A stretch of DNA of 64,000 bases from Bacteroides oleiciplenus YIT 12058 (GTDB lineage: Bacteria > Bacteroidota > Bacteroidia > Bacteroidales > Bacteroidaceae). A program made the translations under genes and the position numbers. Below are positions 43,247 through 52,252 of this stretch, in pieces (position 1 is the stretch's first letter; each line of letters opens with the position of its first letter). The notes beneath the pieces are model-generated. The model saw nothing but the letters and a program-made list of their open reading frames with translations, did no database searches and was not told the DNA's origin. The DNA is taken from assembly GCF_000315485.1 (NCBI RefSeq), contig NZ_JH992941.1:434001-498000 (forward strand), in the 5' to 3' direction.

Positions 43247-45835
43247 CTACCTTACTATTATTGATATCTGTTGCAGATCTCCATCTCTAGAGCTTCCACC
43301 CACCATGATATCATAGTTACCAGGGCACACCCTTACCGTATTGGACTGTTCGTCCCACCATTCCAGCTCTTTATCTTTCAGTTCAAACTCTACATTAACA
43401 GTTTGTCCGGACGGGATGGATATACGTTTAAAAGCACGCAGTGTTTTGACGGGTCCTTTTGTATCGCCCTGCTTTTTGAGATAAACCTGTACCACTTCTT
43501 CACCACCACGTTCTCCTGTATTCGTTACAGAAACAGTTAGTTTCACAGTTTGTCCGTCAGTAATCTCCCCTTTATTGAGCGACACCTTCCCATAATTGAA
43601 AGTTGTGTAACTAAGGCCATACCCAAAGGGAAACAAAGGTATATCTTGCATATATCTGTAGGTTCTCCCAGTCATATTATAATCTTCAAAATCGGGAAGT
43701 TGATATATATTGCGGTAGAAAGTAACCGGTAATCTTCCGGCCGGATTGTAAGTACCGAACAAAACTTCAGCAACCGCTGTCCCACCTTGCTGACCGGGAT
43801 ACCATGCCTGCAAAAGTGCTTCGCACTTCTTTGTTTCCGGTTCTAATCCGATGGGAGATCCTGAACAGTTAACCAGAATAATCTTCTTACCTGCACGATG
43901 CAGAGCATCAATCAGTTCGCGCTGAACAGCAGGAAGTTCAATATCCGTACGGTCACCTTTCTTGAAACCGGGAAGATTCACCCCCATCTCCTCCCCTTCA
44001 AGGCTGGGAGATATGCCACTTGCGAAAATAACGACATCCGCATCCTTCACCCGTTCAACAGACTTCCTGATATCCACATCTTTTTTGAATCCCAGATCGA
44101 AGTTCAGTTGCGCATCACTTCTCAGATATTCAAAATCCAGTTCTATATTATAAGATTTACCGGCTTGAACCTTCATCGTATGAGTAGTCTTTCTCGCACC
44201 ATGCTTATTAGAGAAGCTTTTCACCTCTTCCCCATCTACACGAAGTTTTCCACTGCCATAGCAATAAACCTCAAGGACGATTTCACCAGATTCTTTAGGA
44301 GTAAACACACTATTATAGGTTGCAGAAAAATCCGTCAGATTGACCCCGGGAGCAAACACCGTGGCACCCGAAGTACAAAATCGGAAAGGCGTGGTGACCT
44401 GGGCAGTAGTAACCGGATCACCTTCATGTGTCAGATTATTCCAGTAACGAGCCGTAAAGCCGAGACCTTCGTCTGACTTACATTGGCTGAATGCGCTTTG
44501 AATCAAAGTTCTTTCCACCCATGGACAGCCTTGTTCATAAATCAGTTTGTCCTCAGCACCAAGTATATTCCGCACTCCGTCCAGAATGGTAACGGTATGC
44601 GGCGGCATTCCATTGTAATTTCCCCATTGCATTACCGAATCATTGGCATTCGGCCCCATTACAGCCACTGTCAGTCCGCCACGTTTCAGAGGAAGGAAAT
44701 TATCTTTGTTCATCAGTAATGTCATGGATTTGCGGGCTATCTCCAGTGCCAGAGAGTCGTGAGCAGCCGAAGCCACTACCGAAAAAGGTATCTTCGTCCA
44801 GGATACTTTTTCCGGTTCATCCATTTCACCCAATTCAAAGCGGGCTTTCAGTAGGCGTTTCACGGATACATCCACAGTTTCCTCAGCAATCAATCCTTTT
44901 TTGACGCTCTCCACCAATGCCTTGTAACTGGAACCACAATCCAGATCTGTTCCACTTACCACTGCGGCGGCAGAAGCCGATTCGGCATTAGGATGAGTAT
45001 GATGTCCCCGGTCATTATAGAAGTCGGCTATGGCACCGCAATCGGCTACAACAATACCATCGAAGCCCCATTCGCCACGTAATATCTGCATCAACAGACG
45101 GTCACTACCACAACAAGGTTCACCTTCAAAACGGTTGTAAGCGCACATCACTTCTTTCACTTCACCCTCTTTCACCAAAGCCTCGAAAGGAGGAAGATAG
45201 GTTTCATACAAATCACGTGGATTGATATTCTCCGCATTGAAAGAATGGCGGTTCCATTCTGGCCCCGAATGGACGGCAAAATGTTTGGCACAAGCATGCA
45301 GCTTGTCATACTTTCCATCGGCAGGTCCCTGTAAACCTTTTACCACCATTACTCCCATCCGGCTCGTCAGGTAAGGGTCTTCACCGTAGGTTTCAATACC
45401 TCTTCCCCAACGCGGATCACGGTAGATATTCACCGTAGGAGTCCACATGGTCAAGCCCTGATAGCGTTCACGGCTGTCCCGGGATGTGTAATAGGTATTC
45501 TTCGCACGTACCTCGTCCGACACTGCATTGAACACTTCATACACCATTTCAGGGTCGAACGATGCCGCCATACCTATCGGCTGGGGAAAGACCGTAGCCA
45601 GTCCGGCGCGGGCAACGCCATGCAATGCCTCATTCCACCAGTTATATGGTTTTATACCCAATCGTTCCACCGACTGGGAAGCATCCATCATGAGTCGGGC
45701 TTTCTCTTCCAAAGTGAGTTCTTTCACTAAAAGTTCCGCACGCTCTTCAGGGGATAAAGATGTGTTTTTGTACGATGCCTGCCCGCAACCGGCCAATAGC
45801 AGAAATGGTAATAGATAAAAAAGTTTTCGTTTCAT
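43247..45835 (-). CDS. GH3 glycosidase with PA14 insertion (beta-xylosidase/glucosidase type)
   Basis: 862-residue lipoprotein (LLLAGCGQ). GH3 N-terminal domain about 30-330 with NWWNEALHGVARAG, WTPTVNIYRDPRWGRGIETYGEDP and the nucleophile Asp in VVADCGAI. The second domain is split by a PA14 module (about 455-600, FTARYWNNLTHEGDP, CYGSGKLRVDGEEV). An Fn3-like domain ends the protein. This plan is that of Bacteroidota GH3 beta-xylosidases and related enzymes; it is clearly different from the two GH3 genes of the glucan locus. It stands alone with its own promoter, so the substrate cannot be inferred from neighbours. Confidence 0.92.
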   Translation of the reverse strand: MKRKLFYLLPFLLLAGCGQASYKNTSLSPEERAELLVKELTLEEKARLMMDASQSVERLGIKPYNWWNEALHGVARAGLATVFPQPIGMAASFDPEMVYEVFNAVSDEVRAKNTYYTSRDSRERYQGLTMWTPTVNIYRDPRWGRGIETYGEDPYLTSRMGVMVVKGLQGPADGKYDKLHACAKHFAVHSGPEWNRHSFNAENINPRDLYETYLPPFEALVKEGEVKEVMCAYNRFEGEPCCGSDRLLMQILRGEWGFDGIVVADCGAIADFYNDRGHHTHPNAESASAAAVVSGTDLDCGSSYKALVESVKKGLIAEETVDVSVKRLLKARFELGEMDEPEKVSWTKIPFSVVASAAHDSLALEIARKSMTLLMNKDNFLPLKRGGLTVAVMGPNANDSVMQWGNYNGMPPHTVTILDGVRNILGAEDKLIYEQGCPWVERTLIQSAFSQCKSDEGLGFTARYWNNLTHEGDPVTTAQVTTPFRFCTSGATVFAPGVNLTDFSATYNSVFTPKESGEIVLEVYCYGSGKLRVDGEEVKSFSNKHGARKTTHTMKVQAGKSYNIELDFEYLRSDAQLNFDLGFKKDVDIRKSVERVKDADVVIFASGISPSLEGEEMGVNLPGFKKGDRTDIELPAVQRELIDALHRAGKKIILVNCSGSPIGLEPETKKCEALLQAWYPGQQGGTAVAEVLFGTYNPAGRLPVTFYRNIYQLPDFEDYNMTGRTYRYMQDIPLFPFGYGLSYTTFNYGKVSLNKGEITDGQTVKLTVSVTNTGERGGEEVVQVYLKKQGDTKGPVKTLRAFKRISIPSGQTVNVEFELKDKELEWWDEQSNTVRVCPGNYDIMVGGSSRDGDLQQISIIVR

Positions 45836-45863
45836 ACTTAAAAGCTCAATTAATAGAACTTTG

Positions 45864-45871
45864 CAAAAGTA
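45864..45871 (-). promoter_or_regulatory. -7 box of the PA14-GH3 gene
   Basis: TACTTTTG on the minus strand, 29 bp before the start codon at 45835. No clear -33 TTTG. Confidence 0.5.
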
Positions 45872-45923
45872 TGAAACGAAAACTTCAGAAAGGGGTAAAT
45901 ATCAATTATATTTGTGTACTTTT

Positions 45924-47738
45924 TTATTCTTCGTACATCTTATCTATCAATTCCTTGTAGTTCTTGGCAACCACAGGGCGTTTTAACTTCAACGTATTAG
46001 TCAGCTCTCCACGCTCCATGCTGAACGGTTCCGGCAAGAGGGTGAAACGTTTCACCTGTTCGTAGTGGGCGAATTGTTGCTGCAAGGTGTCTATGCGGGC
46101 ACGGAACAAACCGAGAATTTTAGGATGCTGCAAAAGTTCCTCCATATCCTTATATTCAATGCCTTTCTCTTTGGCATATTCCTTAACGTAACCATAGACC
46201 GGGACAATAAGGGCAGACACAAACTTACGCTGGTCGGCAATAATGGCAATCTGGTCAATGTAGCGGTCGATAGCCAGCTTGGTTTCCAATGCTTGCGGAC
46301 TGACGTACTTCCCGTTGGAAGTCTTGAAGAGGTCTTTGATACGTTCAGTCAGATAAAGTTGGTCGCCTTTCAGGTAACCGGCATCACCGGTATGAAACCA
46401 ACCATCCTTATCAATGGCGGCAGCAGTAGCTTCAGCTTTCTTATAATAACCTTTCGTTATGGTCTTTCCACGCAGAAGAATCTCATTCTCCTCACCGATT
46501 TTCACTTCTACATCGGGCATTATTGTACCTACCGAACCTATCTCGTAGCCTGAGTTGAGGAAGCAGGAAACGGTAGCTGTTGATTCGGTCAAGCCATAGC
46601 CAACCAGCATATTGATACCTACCGAATGAACAAATTCACAGATTTCATCGGGCACGGCAGCTCCGGCAGTGGGGAAGAAATTACCGTTTTCAATACCGAT
46701 AGTCTTTTTCAACAAGGCATAGACGGTCTTTTCATAGAATTTATACTTCAGATGAAGCATCAACGGCGGAGTCTTGCCTTTACGCAGATAGTCGATGTTG
46801 TGTATCTTACCGACTTTGATTGCATCCAGCATCATAGCCTTCTTCAAACCAGTTTCCTGAGCTATCTTTTCTTGTACTCCGGCATATACCTTTTCCCAGA
46901 AGCGGGGGACACTGCACATCAATGTCGGGCGTATTTCCTTAATTGTTGTTTGAATGTCTACCGGACGAAGATTGATACAAATCTGCACACCTTTGTAAAT
47001 ACAGAGGTATGTCCACGCTTTCTCGAATACGTGTGTCAATGGAAGAAAATTCATGGAAATATCCTGGTCGGTCATATCTACTAGACGAATATCATGAATG
47101 CGGAAAGCTTCTATATAGTTGGAATGGTGCAGCATGACGCCCTTCGGTTCGCCTGTTGTGCCCGATGTATAAAGTATATTGGCAAGGTCATCATCGGATG
47201 CACGGGAAGTGCGTTCCTCCACAATATCGTTGTTCGGCAAACCTTTACCGGTTTCCAAAAACTCATCGAAATAGATGGAAGTCATATCGCGTGGGTCGCG
47301 CACTACGGCACGGTCGAAGATAATGAGTTGCTGCAATGACTGGCAGAAACCGAATACGCTGAATGCGGCATCATATTGAAACTGCTCACCTACAAAGATA
47401 TAACGTATCTGAGCATCATTAATGATATATTGCGCCTGTGCAGGTGAACTGGTAGCATACAGGGGTATGGTCACCGCACGGTTAGCAAATGCACCGAAGT
47501 CCGCATACAGACATTCGGGCTTATTCTGGGAGAATATTCCTATATTTTCTTCTTCTTGCACTCCTAACTCTACGAGTGCATTCGCAACTTGTCGTACCGT
47601 TTGTGAGAATTGATTCCAAGTGATGGGTATCCATTGCGACGTTTCGTAATCTCTATATTTCAGAGCCACTTTGTCGCCATACTTCTCTGCCCGGCGATGC
47701 ACAAGGACAGATAAATGGTTATTAATCATATTATTCAT
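45924..47738 (-). CDS. long-chain fatty acid-CoA ligase (AMP-binding)
   Basis: 604 residues. The start at 47738 is preferred because the -7 box lies at 47757; the ATG three codons further in (47729) is also possible. AMP-forming motifs are complete: ILYTSGTTGEPKGVML (P-loop), VGYGLTESTATVS, GWFHTGDAGYL and the linker ERIKDLFKTSNGKYVSP. Activates exogenous or recycled fatty acids with CoA and ATP at the inner face of the membrane. Monocistronic by appearance. Confidence 0.93.
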   Translation of the reverse strand: MNNMINNHLSVLVHRRAEKYGDKVALKYRDYETSQWIPITWNQFSQTVRQVANALVELGVQEEENIGIFSQNKPECLYADFGAFANRAVTIPLYATSSPAQAQYIINDAQIRYIFVGEQFQYDAAFSVFGFCQSLQQLIIFDRAVVRDPRDMTSIYFDEFLETGKGLPNNDIVEERTSRASDDDLANILYTSGTTGEPKGVMLHHSNYIEAFRIHDIRLVDMTDQDISMNFLPLTHVFEKAWTYLCIYKGVQICINLRPVDIQTTIKEIRPTLMCSVPRFWEKVYAGVQEKIAQETGLKKAMMLDAIKVGKIHNIDYLRKGKTPPLMLHLKYKFYEKTVYALLKKTIGIENGNFFPTAGAAVPDEICEFVHSVGINMLVGYGLTESTATVSCFLNSGYEIGSVGTIMPDVEVKIGEENEILLRGKTITKGYYKKAEATAAAIDKDGWFHTGDAGYLKGDQLYLTERIKDLFKTSNGKYVSPQALETKLAIDRYIDQIAIIADQRKFVSALIVPVYGYVKEYAKEKGIEYKDMEELLQHPKILGLFRARIDTLQQQFAHYEQVKRFTLLPEPFSMERGELTNTLKLKRPVVAKNYKELIDKMYEE

Positions 47739-47756
47739 TAATTGGTAAATACGGTA

Positions 47757-47764
47757 CAAAGGTA
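47757..47764 (-). promoter_or_regulatory. -7 box of the acyl-CoA synthetase gene
   Basis: TACCTTTG on the minus strand. It lies inside the longest possible open frame and so argues for the internal start. Confidence 0.5.
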
Positions 47765-47905
47765 GTGGTTTCATTTGAAACTATTTCTATATTGAGAATT
47801 AAATATTTAGTATATACTTCTGTAATATTAGTACTATCTTACTATAAAAAGAGATAGTTACTCCATATTTCCGTTCGTTTTTCTAAAGGAACTGAAATAT
47901 ATGTA

Positions 47906-47913
47906 TATATTTG
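47906..47913 (+). promoter_or_regulatory. -7 box of the OMP paralogue pair
   Basis: TATATTTG, 43 bp before the ATG at 47957. Confidence 0.5.
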
Positions 47914-47956
47914 CAACCGATAATTTATTTAATATCAACGCAATTACTCAACTAAC

Positions 47957-48619
47957 ATGAAAAAGATTCTAGCATTAGTCGCCATATTGGCGATAGGTTT
48001 AGGGAGTGTCAACGCACAAGAGAACCTCAGATGGGGTGTTACGGCAGGTATGAACAACAGCAAGTATTCCAATGATTTTTTGAATAGCAAAACAGGCTTC
48101 CACGCAGGAGTAAAGGCAGAGTTGGCATTGCCACAAGTAGCCGAGGGAGTTTACCTTGAGTTCGGCGGATTATTGACCTTGAAAGGTGCCAAATGGGGTT
48201 ACGGCTCATTGGTAGACATCAAGTTCAATCCCTATTATCTGGAAATCCCTGTACACATCGGATACAAATATGCCATCAATGAAAACTTTGCCATCTTTGG
48301 AAATGTAGGTCCTTATGCCGCTATCGGTCTATTTGGTAAAGTGAAAGCCAAAGTTGATTTATCTGGTGCCGGTGGAAATATAGATTGGGGAGAATGGGGA
48401 GAGATAGATCCCAGCAAAATAAAAGGAGAAGAATCTGAAAATATATTCGGAAGCGATGGCCTGAAACGTTTCGATTTAGGCTTAGGGCTCAAAGCAGGCA
48501 TTGAGTTCAATAAGAAATACCAGGTTACCATCGGCTACGACTGGGGATTTATTGAAACGGCTGACAACAGTGACTTGAAGAACCGCAATCTGATGCTTTC
48601 TTTAGTCTATATGTTCTAA
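47957..48619 (+). CDS. small outer-membrane beta-barrel protein, paralogue 1
   Basis: 220 residues with a signal peptide ending VNAQ. Barrel protein of the porin-like OMP_b-brl_2/PorT type: GVTAGMNNSKYS, KTGFHAGVKAELALPQVAEGVYLEFGGLL, FNPYYLEIPVHIGYKYAI and final LMLSLVYMF. No ligand can be inferred. A paralogue follows 101 bp downstream; this copy has an extra stretch near residues 130-155 that contains VDLSGAGGNIDWGEWGE. Likely formed by tandem duplication. Confidence 0.8.
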   Translation: MKKILALVAILAIGLGSVNAQENLRWGVTAGMNNSKYSNDFLNSKTGFHAGVKAELALPQVAEGVYLEFGGLLTLKGAKWGYGSLVDIKFNPYYLEIPVHIGYKYAINENFAIFGNVGPYAAIGLFGKVKAKVDLSGAGGNIDWGEWGEIDPSKIKGEESENIFGSDGLKRFDLGLGLKAGIEFNKKYQVTIGYDWGFIETADNSDLKNRNLMLSLVYMF

Positions 48620-48720
48620 ACATCCACTTAAGCTACTGATTACATCTTTTGTTTTCAATATCTTGAGCAATTTAAATATCTCTGTATTTACACTATACAA
48701 ACCAATAAAAACTTAATGAC

Positions 48721-49323
48721 ATGAAAAAAGTATTAGTAATGTTCGCAGTATTGGCGATAAGCTTCGCCAGTATGAATGCACAAGAAAATCTCAAATGGGG
48801 TGCTACGCTCGGTATGAACTCCAGTAACTTTTCCAGTGATGGCTTCAGTAGTAAAATAGGTTTCCACGCTGGAGTCAAGGCCGAACTGGGATTACCACAA
48901 ATTGCCGAAGGAGTATATCTTGATTTTGGGGCACTGTTGTCACTGAAAGGTGCAAAAGTAAACTATGGTTCTTACGATATCAAGTATAATCCTTGTTATT
49001 TAGAAGTTCCCGTACACATGGGTTACAAGTATGCAGTGAATGAAAATTTTGCTGTTTTCGGTAATGCGGGTCCTTATTTAGCCATTGGCCTTTTCGGTAA
49101 AGCCAAGAGTGATGGCAGCGGAAAAAATATATCTGAAAATGTTTTCGATGAAGACGGGGGCGGAATGAAGCGCTTTGACCTCGGCCTTGGCTTGAAATTC
49201 GGTGTTGAATTCTGCAAAAAATATCAGGTTGCCTTCGGGTACGATTGGGGATTAATAGACAATGCCGATCATATAGACAACAAGAATCGCAATCTAATGC
49301 TTTCTTTTAGCTATATGTTCTAA
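48721..49323 (+). CDS. small outer-membrane beta-barrel protein, paralogue 2
   Basis: 200 residues, signal ending MNAQ, and the same barrel segments as paralogue 1 (GATLGMNSSNFS, KIGFHAGVKAELGLPQIAEG, LEVPVHMGYKYAVNENF, final LMLSFSYMF). It lacks the extra loop of the first gene and contains three cysteines, unusual in such barrels. Probably read from the upstream promoter, since no clear -7 box is seen in the spacer. Confidence 0.8.
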   Translation: MKKVLVMFAVLAISFASMNAQENLKWGATLGMNSSNFSSDGFSSKIGFHAGVKAELGLPQIAEGVYLDFGALLSLKGAKVNYGSYDIKYNPCYLEVPVHMGYKYAVNENFAVFGNAGPYLAIGLFGKAKSDGSGKNISENVFDEDGGGMKRFDLGLGLKFGVEFCKKYQVAFGYDWGLIDNADHIDNKNRNLMLSFSYMF

Positions 49324-49380
49324 GAATATAAAATGATTTGAAAAAGAGTGCCTATCACGCCCTTTTTCTTTTCCACACTT

Positions 49381-49435
49381 CCCCCTTCCACACCTCCGGG
49401 CTCCTTTATTCATCGGTAGCAACGGGTGGAAGGGG
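49381..49435. repeat. hairpin repeat CCCTTCCAC, left of the M20 gene
   Basis: CCCTTCCAC (49383-49391) and GTGGAAGGG (49426-49434) form the ends of an imperfect hairpin with a 34-nt centre. A related element with the same 9-bp arms lies on the other side of the M20 gene (50907-50958). Confidence 0.55.
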
Positions 49436-49477
49436 TATTTTTATCCTGTCGATTTAGCAGATTTCAGTATTTATCCG

Positions 49478-49485
49478 TAAGTTTG
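49478..49485 (+). promoter_or_regulatory. -7 box of the M20 deacylase gene
   Basis: TAAGTTTG, 27 bp before the ATG at 49513. Confidence 0.5.
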
Positions 49486-49512
49486 CATCCCAATAATTTA
49501 ACTGATTGAGAT

Positions 49513-50583
49513 ATGACTTACGATATACCCACCATGGTTTCTGAGGCAACCGGAGTTCTTAAGTCTCTGGTTGCTATCCCTTCCCTTAGTCGCGATGAAG
49601 AAAAAGCGGCGGATTATCTACAGAACTATATTGAGTTGCAAGGCATGGCAACCGGACGAAAAGGTAATAATGTATGGTGCCTTAGCCCGATGTTCGACCT
49701 GAATAAACCGACTTTATTATTGAACTCGCACATCGACACAGTGAAAGCCGTAAATGGCTGGCGAAAAGACCCGTTTACCCCGACAATGGAAAGTAACGGA
49801 AAGCTATACGGACTGGGTAGCAACGATGCAGGTGCAAGTGTAGTCAGCTTGTTGCAGGTTTTTCTGCAACTCTGCCGCACGTCACAGAAGTACAATCTCA
49901 TTTATCTGGCTTCCTGCGAAGAAGAAGTTTCCGGGAAAGGTGGCATTGAGTGTGTATTGCCCGAACTACCTCCTATCAGCTTTGCCATTGTCGGCGAACC
50001 GACCGAGATGCAACCCGCCATCGCAGAAAAAGGATTAATGGTGCTGGATGTAACCGCTTATGGCAAAGCAGGACATGCCGCACGAAACGAAGGAGATAAT
50101 GCTATATATAAGGTATTGGAAGACATCGCCTGGTTTCGCGACTACCAATTCGAGAAAGTTTCCCCACTGCTGGGCCCTGTAAAGATGAGCGTGACACAAA
50201 TCAATGCAGGTACACAGCATAATGTCATTCCCGACCGCTGCACCTTCGTTGTAGATATTCGTAGTAACGAGTGTTATAGCAATCAGGAACTATTTGCAGA
50301 AATACAAAAACACATTTCCTGTGAAGCCAAAGCGCGTTCTTTCCGTTTAAGTTCTTCTCACGTAGAAGAGCAGCACCCGATAGTGCAACGTGCCGTTGCC
50401 ATGGGACGTGTTCCTTTCGGCTCCCCCACCCTTTCGGACCAGGCTTTGATGTCATTTCCTTCTTTGAAAATGGGACCGGGAAAGAGTAGCCGCTCCCATA
50501 CGGCAGATGAGTTCATCTTCATAAAGGAGATAGAAGAGGCAATCGGACTGTATCTTGAGCTGTTGGACGGAGCTACCTTATAA
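49513..50583 (+). CDS. argE: M20-family deacylase (ArgE-like, N-acyl-ornithine/citrulline type)
   Basis: 356 residues, cytoplasmic. All M20 metal ligands can be placed: NSHIDTV (His, Asp), LGSNDAG (bridging Asp), SCEEEVSGKGG (catalytic and metal Glu), GEPTEM (Glu) and SRSHTADEF (His). The dimerisation domain (YGKAGHAARNEG) is complete. In Bacteroides, arginine synthesis runs through N-succinyl intermediates, so the likely reaction is removal of the acyl group from such an intermediate. The gene is alone and not in an arg operon, so other amino-acid deacylases remain possible. Confidence 0.75.
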   Translation: MTYDIPTMVSEATGVLKSLVAIPSLSRDEEKAADYLQNYIELQGMATGRKGNNVWCLSPMFDLNKPTLLLNSHIDTVKAVNGWRKDPFTPTMESNGKLYGLGSNDAGASVVSLLQVFLQLCRTSQKYNLIYLASCEEEVSGKGGIECVLPELPPISFAIVGEPTEMQPAIAEKGLMVLDVTAYGKAGHAARNEGDNAIYKVLEDIAWFRDYQFEKVSPLLGPVKMSVTQINAGTQHNVIPDRCTFVVDIRSNECYSNQELFAEIQKHISCEAKARSFRLSSSHVEEQHPIVQRAVAMGRVPFGSPTLSDQALMSFPSLKMGPGKSSRSHTADEFIFIKEIEEAIGLYLELLDGATL

Positions 50584-50614
50584 CACTTAATCAATTATAC
50601 AGAAGCCGCTTACA

Positions 50615-50790
50615 GTTTCCCCATACCAAGGAACGACAGTTTCTAAGGCTGGGAACGCGCGTTTCCTCTAATGGAAACGACAGTTTCCAAGCGTAGGGAA
50701 CAGCAGTTTCCACGATAGGAAACGAGCGTTCCTATTAGGAGAAACCGTCGTTCCCATTAGAGGAAACGCGCGTTCCTATTAAGGGGAACC
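50615..50790. repeat. 22-bp-period GGAAAC/GTTTCC repeat array C
   Basis: Eight tandem units of the form GG(A)AAC-N4-GTT(T)CC-N6/7. The last base of each AAC lies at 50634, 50656, 50678, 50701, 50723, 50745, 50767 and 50789, and the paired GTT starts at 50639, 50661, 50683, 50706, 50728, 50750 and 50772. The step is 22 bp with a single 23. The N4 centres vary (GACA, GCGC, AGCA, GAGC, CGTC). Confidence 0.85.
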
Positions 50791-50906
50791 AACATGAAGT
50801 GACTTATACAGAAAACGGTTGTTGCTTTCTGTAGCTACTTACTAAATAAGTTGTCACAAATAATCATTACAGACTAAAAAGGTGGCCATACAATAAAGAC
50901 AAACCG

Positions 50907-50960
50907 CCCTTCCACCCGCTAACTCCTATGCATAAAGGAGTGCGGGAGCGTGGAAGGGGG
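50907..50960. repeat. hairpin repeat CCCTTCCAC, right of the M20 gene
   Basis: CCCTTCCAC (50907-50915) and GTGGAAGGG (50950-50958), with an inner stem ACTCCT / AGGAGT around ATGCATAA. Related to the element at 49381. Confidence 0.6.
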
Positions 50961-51057
50961 AGGAATTGGTAAATAAGGTACTTATCACTTGTAGCTACTC
51001 CCAAACTATTCCGTAATACTTTCCATGCGATTTTCCTGAATAATCACCTATTTTCAT

Positions 51058-51065
51058 TACTTTTG
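51058..51065 (+). promoter_or_regulatory. -7 box of the TraB/GumN gene
   Basis: TACTTTTG, 29 bp before the ATG at 51095. Confidence 0.5.
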
Positions 51066-51094
51066 TAAAAATCACCCCATGAACTACTACTATT

Positions 51095-52102
51095 ATGAAA
51101 AACCAAACTTTTCTTTTATTATACATCATCCTCTCTTACTGCACAGCAGCATCAGCCCAACAGGAGAAAATATTTCATAGTTATGATTCTTCCGTAAAAA
51201 CACAATCAGAAGGCGGCTGGTTATGGAAAATATCAGGCAATGGCCTCACTCACCCTGCTTATCTATTCGGAACATATCATGGCTCACCTCACATTCTTTA
51301 TGGATATGTGGATAGTATTCCGGGATTTCGTCAAGCCTTCGACGCTTGCAGCCAATATGTAGGAGAAGTAGCCTATAGCAACGATTCCACCTCTTTCTTT
51401 TCCAATGCCAAGTTGCCCGTAGACACAACTTACTACGATTTACTAAATGAAGAAGATTATCAGCTCGTAGACTCAACATTACGCCACAAAATGAATGTAC
51501 CGCTACATCAGATGTACCTAAAGCCAGGGCATCTGACTATGCTTTTTGGACAAATAGATGACATCATGAAGTTAAAGAAAGCAGGATATTCAGAATCACA
51601 GATAGACAGCATCCACTCTCAGCTAATGGATGCCGTATTAGAGAAGAAAGCCAAAGAAAGAGGATATACAATCAACGGGTTGGAAACGGTCTCAGAACAA
51701 CTTGAAATGATAATGCCCGGAGATTTAAAAGAAAATGCAACTGCATTGGCAGAATACTGCCGGAAAGAAAAAGAGAAAGACAAAGAATATACACAATTTC
51801 AGGCTTTAACCGATACTCTTGTAGAGGTATACCGTTCACAAAGCATGAAGCGCCTAATCGAATATGAGATTCAGATGGATGCTTTCTATCTTAGCACTTC
51901 TCCCTATATACAGGAAATAGCCATACATCAACGACAAGTATTACTGAAAGCCCGGAACATGAACTGGATAGCCAAACTCACCGGACTCATAAAAGATAAG
52001 CCTACCTTTATTGCCGTCGGCGTGCGACATCTACCGGGAGAAAACGGACTAATCACTCTCTTGCAAAAGGAAGGATACAAAGTGGAGCCTGTTGATATGT
52101 GA
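51095..52102 (+). CDS. TraB/GumN-family protein
   Basis: 335 residues with a signal peptide (cut near SAQQ). Family hallmarks: the opening HPAYLFGTYHG segment near residue 50, the central helical region, and the closing FIAVGVRHLPGENGLITLLQ. The TraB fold is related to the Tiki/EreA group of putative metal-dependent hydrolases; bacterial function is poorly known. The last dozen codons (LLQKEGYKVEPV) are repeated in diverged form at 52881-52931, with foreign sequence in between, so the present 3' end may have been replaced by an integrating element. Confidence 0.85.
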   Translation: MKNQTFLLLYIILSYCTAASAQQEKIFHSYDSSVKTQSEGGWLWKISGNGLTHPAYLFGTYHGSPHILYGYVDSIPGFRQAFDACSQYVGEVAYSNDSTSFFSNAKLPVDTTYYDLLNEEDYQLVDSTLRHKMNVPLHQMYLKPGHLTMLFGQIDDIMKLKKAGYSESQIDSIHSQLMDAVLEKKAKERGYTINGLETVSEQLEMIMPGDLKENATALAEYCRKEKEKDKEYTQFQALTDTLVEVYRSQSMKRLIEYEIQMDAFYLSTSPYIQEIAIHQRQVLLKARNMNWIAKLTGLIKDKPTFIAVGVRHLPGENGLITLLQKEGYKVEPVDM

Positions 52103-52216
52103 ACAGGAGTTCAAGGAGAGTATGTTAGGTTATCATCTCATACAGAGAAATACACCCGTGCAGTAGATAAGCTGAAAGAAGAAGCTATTAATAGTCTACC
52201 CGAATTAAAACTTTGA
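52103..52216 (+). pseudogene. remnant of a tyrosine recombinase (C-terminus)
   Basis: In frame directly after the TraB stop codon lies a fragment ending in HTEKYTRAVDKLKEEAINS and a stop at 52214-52216. The HTEKYTR-type segment resembles the region around the catalytic Tyr at the end of tyrosine recombinases, followed by the usual basic tail helix. There is no start codon and the remaining domains are missing. Short, so only moderately certain. Confidence 0.45.
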
Positions 52217-52252
52217 TAATAAAAGTAGTAACTTTGCACAAAACGCCAAAAT

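Larger units (their letters stand above)
50584..51094. other. 511-bp intergenic region rich in repeats
   Basis: Holds array C (50615-50790), a CCCTTCCAC hairpin (50907-50958) and the TraB promoter (51058). No gene is visible. Confidence 0.75.
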
